This document shows, piece by piece, positions 59,874-64,000 of a stretch of DNA of 64,000 nucleotides (within the stretch, counting starts at the first letter, position 1; the number at the start of each line of letters is the position of its first letter). The stretch lies in assembly GCA_013791955.1 (NCBI GenBank), contig VMSW01000010.1, positions 124,001 through 188,000 of the forward strand, given 5' to 3'. The position numbers and the translations under genes are program-made. Below the pieces are notes generated by a model. It was not told the origin of the DNA. It saw only the letters and a list, made by a program, of their open reading frames with translations, and made no database searches. The DNA is from Propionicimonas sp. GTDB lineage: Bacteria > Actinomycetota > Actinomycetes > Propionibacteriales > Propionibacteriaceae.

Positions 59874-61498
59874 GAAAGTGCCTCCGCGATCGAACCGAGC
59901 GCCAGCGATGGGAAGTAGGTAAGGCCGGCCAGAATCAGGATCACTGCGATCAGCAATCCAGCGAAGCTGGCGGTGTGGGTGGGCATCGTGCCGGCGGTAA
60001 CCGGCCGTCGTTGCTGGCTGGCCAGTCCGCCAGCTAACGCGAGCATTGCCGCGATCGGCACGAACCGTCCCAGCAGCATGCAGAAGGCGAGCGCAATGTT
60101 GAGGAACGGCTGGTCAGCGGAAAGACCGGCGAAGGCCGAACCGTTGTTGTTGGCTGCGGAGGTGAACGCGTAGAGCATCTCTGAGAGCCCGTGCGGCCCG
60201 GTGGTGGAAAGCGCCCCGGCTGAGACTGGGAGCAACAGCGCCACTCCGGTGCCCAGTAGCACCAGCACCGGGGCGATGAGCATTGCCAGCGCTGCCAGGG
60301 TGACCTCGCGGCTGCCGATGGATTTGCCGAGGAACTCCGGGGTGCGTCCCACCATTAGCCCCGCGATGAAGACCGCGAGCACGACCATCACCAGCATCGA
60401 ATACAGGCCGGTGCCCACCCCGCCTGGGGAGAGCTCGCCGAGCATCATGTTCAACAACGCCACCCCGCCTGCCAGCGGCTGGAAGGACTCGTGCAGCGAG
60501 TTCACCGCGCCGGTTGAGGTGCCGGTGGTGGCGGAGGCGAAAATCGCTGACCAGATCGGGCCGAAGCGCTGCTCTTTGCCTTCCATACTGCCGACCGACT
60601 CCAGCCACATCATGGTGGCCATGGCGCCGAAGCCCAGAACGGCCATCACTGAGACCATCGCCGCGCCCTGACGCCGGTCACCGACCATCCGTCCATAGGT
60701 GTAGGGCAGCGCGCTGGGGATGGCTAGCAGCAGCAGGATCTCGAGCAGATTGGTCCACCCGTTCGGGTTCTCGAAGGGGTGGGCGGAGTTGGCATTGAAG
60801 AAGCCGCCACCGTTGGTGCCCAGTTCCTTGATCGCCTCTTGGCTAGCCACCAGGCCGCCTTGAATCACCTGGTCGCCGCCAGTCAGCGAGGTGATGGTGG
60901 TCGGTTCGGTGAGGTTCTGAATCACGCCGCCAGCGACGAGCATTATCGCGGCCACGGCGGCCAGCGGGAGCAGCACTCGTAGCGTCCCGCGGACCAGATC
61001 GACCCAGAAGTTGCCGAGCCGGTCGGTGCCCTCCCGGGCCAGACCGCGAACTACCGCGATGGCGACGGCCAGCCCCACGCCAGCGGAAAGGAAGTTCTGC
61101 ACCGTCAGACCGATGGCTTGGACGAGGTAGCCAGCACCAGCCTCGCCGGCGTAGGACTGCCAGTTGGTATTGGTGACGAAGGAGACTGCGGCGTTGAACG
61201 CGGTGTCGACGTTCATCGAGCGCCCCTGCGAGAACGGTAGGAATCCCTGCAGGAGGATCAGCAGCCACAGCCCGATGATTGAGACGGTCGAGAACGCCAG
61301 TACCGCCAGCAGATACACCGACCAACGCTGCTCAACTTCTGGGTTCACCCCGACCAAGCGGTAGACCAACCGCTCGACCCGGGTGTGCTTGGGTGAGGTG
61401 AACACCCGGTAGAGCCAACTGCCCAGGGGCACATGGATGATGGCAAGCACAGCGGCAATGGTCCCGATGGTCAGGCCGGCCGAAAGGGCAGGGGTCAT
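59870..61498 (-). CDS. kdpA: K+-transporting ATPase subunit A
   Basis: 542 residues from the ATG at 61496-61498 (a GTG one codon earlier touches kdpF's stop). Ten helices with the four K+ selectivity segments, including [11 protein letters not shown] and [21 protein letters not shown]. It is the potassium-conducting subunit. Length and motifs are standard. Confidence 0.97.
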   Translation of the reverse strand: MTPALSAGLTIGTIAAVLAIIHVPLGSWLYRVFTSPKHTRVERLVYRLVGVNPEVEQRWSVYLLAVLAFSTVSIIGLWLLILLQGFLPFSQGRSMNVDTAFNAAVSFVTNTNWQSYAGEAGAGYLVQAIGLTVQNFLSAGVGLAVAIAVVRGLAREGTDRLGNFWVDLVRGTLRVLLPLAAVAAIMLVAGGVIQNLTEPTTITSLTGGDQVIQGGLVASQEAIKELGTNGGGFFNANSAHPFENPNGWTNLLEILLLLAIPSALPYTYGRMVGDRRQGAAMVSVMAVLGFGAMATMMWLESVGSMEGKEQRFGPIWSAIFASATTGTSTGAVNSLHESFQPLAGGVALLNMMLGELSPGGVGTGLYSMLVMVVLAVFIAGLMVGRTPEFLGKSIGSREVTLAALAMLIAPVLVLLGTGVALLLPVSAGALSTTGPHGLSEMLYAFTSAANNNGSAFAGLSADQPFLNIALAFCMLLGRFVPIAAMLALAGGLASQQRRPVTAGTMPTHTASFAGLLIAVILILAGLTYFPSLALGSIAEALS

Positions 61499-61501
61499 CA
61501 C

Positions 61502-61588
61502 TTAGAACCGTTCCGGATGGGCTAGGGCGTAGCTGAGGTAGACCAGCAAGGCCACACCGATCGCGGCCGCCACGAAATCTTCGATCAC
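61502..61588 (-). CDS. kdpF: KdpF small accessory peptide
   Basis: A 28-residue hydrophobic peptide starting at the GTG 61586-61588 and ending two bases before kdpA's start. It ends YLSYALAHPERF, the classical KdpF C-terminus (LLxPERF). KdpF stabilises the KdpABC complex. Very short, so easily missed. First gene of the operon. Confidence 0.88.
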   Translation of the reverse strand: MIEDFVAAAIGVALLVYLSYALAHPERF

Positions 61589-61624
61589 TCTTTGATCGTG
61601 CTCTCGTTGCGGCAACTGGTGGAC

Positions 61625-61666
61625 GGTTCCTAACGCGCCGCTGATCGATCTTTACGGGTTCCTTAC
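61625..61666. promoter_or_regulatory. Two GGTTCCTWAC direct repeats upstream of kdpF
   Basis: GGTTCCTAAC at 61625-61634 and GGTTCCTTAC at 61657-61666 are 32 bp apart, about three helical turns, 37-78 nt ahead of kdpF. KdpE-type OmpR proteins bind direct repeats, so these are candidate sites. Confidence 0.5.
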
Positions 61667-61678
61667 CCGCCGATGGCC

Positions 61679-61722
61679 CAGTTCCCTGAGCTGACTTTCA
61701 GTTCCCTGAGCTTGTCGAAGGG
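61679..61722. repeat. Two intergenic repeats between TetR and kdpF
   Basis: One partial (GTTCCCTGAGCTGAC) and one full copy of the CCCTGAGCTTGTCGAAGGG family after the TetR stop, upstream of the putative KdpE sites. Confidence 0.82.
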
Positions 61723-62274
61723 TCAGGCGGAGTGAACGAGCAGGTCTACGGCCCGGGCCAGGGCGGAAAGCCCGACCGGAACCTCTGCTCCGAGCGGGCG
61801 GTCGAGCTCGAAACCCATGAAGGCGGCGTCGACCAGTTCGGCGATCTCACGGCTCCGGGTTTGGGGGACGCCCGAACTCACCAGATGCTCCTGGACGGCG
61901 TCGAGCCAGACCTCGTTCATGGCGGCAACTTCGGTGGCGTACGGCTCCTGGCCAAACAGTCCTAGGGAGGAGGCCTCGACGTAGAGCCGATCGCACTGCG
62001 CTTGGCGTTCGGTGGTGCGCAAACGCCACTGGTCGAGAACCGCCTCAGGGGGTGAGGTGGACGGCCTCAGCGAGCGCAGCTCCTCGGCTGAGCGTGCCGC
62101 CGAGCAGCGAATGATCTCCACGATCAGCTGTTCCTTGCTGCCTAGGTGGTAGAGCAGCATCCGGTCGCTCGTGCCCAGCGCGGCGGCCAACGGACGCAGG
62201 CTGAGGCCACTGAGGCCGTGCTGCCAGGCCCAGTCTGTGGCCCGTTCGATGAGGTCGTCCCGCTTTGCACCCAT
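61723..62274 (-). CDS. TetR-family regulator of the SMR gene
   Basis: 183 residues with an HTH near 16-60 (GLSLRPLAAALGTSDRMLLYHLG) and a divergent C-terminal ligand domain. It is divergent from the SMR efflux gene with two TGTAGC-N4-GCTACA operators between them, typical of TetR-controlled multidrug exporters. ATG at 62272-62274. Confidence 0.9.
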   Translation of the reverse strand: MGAKRDDLIERATDWAWQHGLSGLSLRPLAAALGTSDRMLLYHLGSKEQLIVEIIRCSAARSAEELRSLRPSTSPPEAVLDQWRLRTTERQAQCDRLYVEASSLGLFGQEPYATEVAAMNEVWLDAVQEHLVSSGVPQTRSREIAELVDAAFMGFELDRPLGAEVPVGLSALARAVDLLVHSA

Positions 62275-62286
62275 TTCACATCCGAT

Positions 62287-62329
62287 TGTAGCGGGTGCTA
62301 CAGTTGACCGAAATGTAGCAGTCGCTACA
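62287..62329. promoter_or_regulatory. Tandem TetR operators with a TTGACC promoter between TetR and SMR genes
   Basis: TGTAGC-GGGT-GCTACA at 62287-62302 and TGTAGC-AGTC-GCTACA at 62314-62329 are centred 27 bp apart. TTGACC at 62304-62309 and TACAGA at 62326-62331 (16 bp apart) form a promoter toward the SMR gene. The second operator overlaps its spacer and -10. Confidence 0.85.
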
Positions 62330-62350
62330 GACGATCAAGGAGAATCTGAA

Positions 62351-62677
62351 ATGCCCCTCGCGCTCGCACTGCTCACGCTTGCGATCCTGGTTGAAGTGGG
62401 TGCCTCGGCCCTGCTCCCCAAGGCGGAGGGCTTCACCAATCCCGGCTGGACGGCCGTGGTCGCGTCCGGCTACCTCTTCGCGATCTGGCTCCTGACCATC
62501 GTGGTGAAGAAGATGGACGTGTCGATCGCTTACGCCATTTGGTCTGGCGTCGGCACGGCAGCGATCGCCATCATCGGCTATCTGTGGCTTGGTGAATCGA
62601 TGGGCCCGGCCAAAATCGCCGGGATCGCGTTGATCGTCCTCGGCGTGGTCGCGCTGAACCTCAACACTGCCCACTGA
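62351..62677 (+). CDS. SMR-family multidrug efflux protein (QacE/EmrE-like)
   Basis: 108 residues from the ATG at 62351 (CAAGGAG upstream); a much longer frame starts inside the TetR gene and is rejected. Four helices; the essential Glu is E15 in ILVEVGASALLPKAEGF. SMR motifs AYAIWSGVGTA and GIALIVLGVVALNLN are present. Exports quaternary ammonium or other cations by proton antiport. Confidence 0.93.
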   Translation: MPLALALLTLAILVEVGASALLPKAEGFTNPGWTAVVASGYLFAIWLLTIVVKKMDVSIAYAIWSGVGTAAIAIIGYLWLGESMGPAKIAGIALIVLGVVALNLNTAH

Positions 62678-62698
62678 GTTGGGGCAGTTGGATCCGAC

Positions 62699-63604
62699 TT
62701 ACGGACGCAGAAGCCCGGCATACCAAGCCCGGGACGCGGCGTAGTCCTCATCGGTGAAACCACGGGCAATCTCAGGACGCACCCCGTCGGCCCGGGGGTA
62801 GGAACCGAGGAAGACCACCTCAGCGCAGATGCGATGCAGGCCTTCCAGGGTTTCGGCCAGGCGCGGGTCGCGCAGGTGGCCTTCGGCGTCGATGCTGAAG
62901 CAGTAGTTCCCCAGGCCGGTCTTGGTCGGGCGGGACTCGATCCGGGTCAGGTTCACTCCGCGGCTGGCGAACTGGTCCAGGATCTCCAGCAGGGCACCGG
63001 AGTGGTCGGCGTGCATGTAGGCCACCAGGGTGGTTTTGTCCGCGCCAGTGCGGTGCGGCGGTTCAGTTGGCAGACAGACCAGGACGAAGCGGGTGACCGC
63101 GCTGGAGTTGTCGGCGATCTCGCTGGCCACTGGTTCCAGGCCGTACAGCTTGCCAGCGACTTCGCCACAGATGGCGGCGTCGTATTTGCTGGCCGGATCA
63201 GCCACTTCCTGCGCCGCGGCGGCGTTCGAACCGCCTTCGGTCACCGTGACGGTGGGCAGGTTGTCGATCATCCAGTGTCGGGTTTGGGCCGCCGAATGCG
63301 GATGGGTGATGACCCGCTTCACGTCACTCAATTTGGTGCCGGGCCGGGCGTACAAGTTGAACTGCACCGGCAACAGCACCTCTTGGCTGATCATCAGGCG
63401 CTTGCCAGCGGCCAGGATGTCGAGAGTGGCCGACACCCCGCCTTCGACCGAGTTCTCGATCGGCACCATGGCAGCGGTCACCTCACCATTGCGCACCGCG
63501 TCCAGCGCCTGAGCGACGGTGGCGAACGGAATCGCCTCCTCATCGGTAACGCTAAGCAGCGCCTGATGAGTGAAGGTTCCCGCAGGTCCGAAGTATCCGA
63601 GCAC
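62699..63604 (-). CDS. pheA: Prephenate dehydratase
   Basis: 301 residues. Catalytic domain with LGYFGPAGTFTHQA at the N terminus and the essential SSAVTRFVLV (Thr-Arg-Phe) motif; ACT domain (about 190-275) has LEILDQFASRGVNLTRIESRPT for phenylalanine feedback. Converts prephenate to phenylpyruvate. Stands between SMR and a repeat block. Confidence 0.96.
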   Translation of the reverse strand: MLGYFGPAGTFTHQALLSVTDEEAIPFATVAQALDAVRNGEVTAAMVPIENSVEGGVSATLDILAAGKRLMISQEVLLPVQFNLYARPGTKLSDVKRVITHPHSAAQTRHWMIDNLPTVTVTEGGSNAAAAQEVADPASKYDAAICGEVAGKLYGLEPVASEIADNSSAVTRFVLVCLPTEPPHRTGADKTTLVAYMHADHSGALLEILDQFASRGVNLTRIESRPTKTGLGNYCFSIDAEGHLRDPRLAETLEGLHRICAEVVFLGSYPRADGVRPEIARGFTDEDYAASRAWYAGLLRP

Positions 63605-63634
63605 CCGACAAGGTTAGTGGGTGGGCTGACGCGG

Positions 63635-63715
63635 AGGCTTCGACGGGCTCAGCCAACTTGTCTCAGTTCCCTGAGCAGCTACCTGGTCTCAGTTCCCTGA
63701 GCCTGTCGAAGGGTC
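63635..63715. repeat. Repeat block between pheA and the last gene
   Basis: An inverted copy (GGCTTCGACGGGCTCAGCC at 63636-63654) and two direct copies, the last at about 63690-63713 abutting the stop of the next gene. Confidence 0.85.
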
Positions 63716-64000
63716 AGCTGGTCGCGTCCGGCACCGCTTGTTTTCGCAGGCCGCCGAACCATTCACGAGACTGGGCCCACCATTGACGCAGCGGCGGCAA
63801 CTCGTGACCCCAGCTCCACCACCACCAGATCACCGCGCCAACGGCACCAAACTGGGCGGCCACATTGATTTGCTCGCGCAGGAACCGCTCCACCATCTGC
63901 ATTTCGGGGCCGAACTGCAGCGCACGTCCCGTTACCCAGGCGACCGAGAGCCAAGCGCCGCGCCACATCAGAATCACATCGAGACGGGACGCCCACAGCA
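63714..64000 (-). CDS. C-terminal part of an unidentified membrane-associated protein
   Basis: The frame is open to the right edge (at least 95 residues), so it is a 3' fragment. The part within the window has hydrophobic segments near the start (LSVAWVTGRAL) and AQFGAVGAVIWWWWSW, then a Trp-rich, charged tail. I do not recognise it. Internal ATG/GTG codons near 63960-63977 could be false starts. Confidence 0.5.
   Translation of the reverse strand, partial: LWASRLDVILMWRGAWLSVAWVTGRALQFGPEMQMVERFLREQINVAAQFGAVGAVIWWWWSWGHELPPLRQWWAQSREWFGGLRKQAVPDATS

Noticed and set aside
61589-61722. c-di-AMP riboswitch ahead of kdp
   Set aside because: The gap is too short and lacks the conserved ydaO-type segments; direct repeats fit KdpE control better.
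62171-62350. An N-terminal extension of the SMR protein
   Set aside because: It lies across the TetR start and both operators; the CAAGGAG-preceded ATG at 62351 gives a standard 108-residue SMR protein.

Overview
This 64 kb window is a high-GC chromosomal segment of an actinobacterium. The evidence is pervasive GC-rich third positions, frequent GTG starts, 4-nt ATGA/GTGA gene overlaps, a TadA/TadB/TadC pilus locus of actinobacterial layout, SARP-like domains, a Zur-type box, and a family of intergenic repeats built on CCCTGAGCTTGTCGAAGGG. Corrinoid genes, an L-serine dehydratase and ferredoxin-type P-loop ATPases suggest a facultative or anaerobic Propionibacteriaceae-like organism, but that family assignment is inference. 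I saw no rRNA, tRNA, CRISPR array, prophage or intact insertion sequence.

Layout. 1-4.5 kb: 5' part of an AEC transporter, an OmpR-type two-component system, two secreted Thr/Pro-rich proteins, a small repeat protein and a thioredoxin. 4.5-9.9 kb: a TetR-controlled MacAB-like efflux operon with a 21-bp palindromic operator. 9.9-12.2 kb: a GRAM-like protein, a lipoprotein, Dps and a DUF456 protein. 12.4-15.5 kb: cobT-cobS, a RidA protein and convergent cobU. 15.6-18.1 kb: an orphan AztD-like zinc chaperone gene behind a perfect Zur-like box, then glutaminase. 18.3-26.5 kb: a nine-gene Tad/Flp pilus operon on the minus strand, ending in a LysM plus SARP/BTAD membrane protein. 26.7-29.3 kb: a 50-residue secreted Cys-loop peptide gene, a NarL-type two-component system and a colicin-immunity-like gene, linked by a shared 12-bp motif.

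29.4-37.6 kb: an orphan gene between 34-bp inverted repeats, an MFS transporter, a phosphotransferase, a FtsX-type ABC exporter and a DUF2207 protein. 37.7-45.8 kb: sdaA, an aldo/keto reductase, two lipoproteins with matching promoter and leader regions, an ORP-like cluster of two MinD/ferredoxin ATPases and a NifX/NifB-like protein, and MTA/SAH nucleosidase. 45.9-54.0 kb: an ABC-2 drug-type exporter, a GalT-like DUF4921 protein, a HAD phosphatase, a cell-wall LGFP/tyrosine phosphatase, serS and a nitroreductase. 54.0-61.6 kb: kdpFABCDE for high-affinity potassium uptake, including a 28-residue KdpF. 61.7-64 kb: a divergent TetR/SMR pair with two operators, pheA, and the 3' end of an unidentified gene.

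The most interesting candidate new system is the peptide, two-component and immunity-like neighbourhood at 26.7-29.3 kb. Next are the twin-lipoprotein regulon, the ORP-like ATPase cluster and the LysM/SARP protein closing the Tad operon. Functions of named families are established knowledge; links between genes are inference unless stated.
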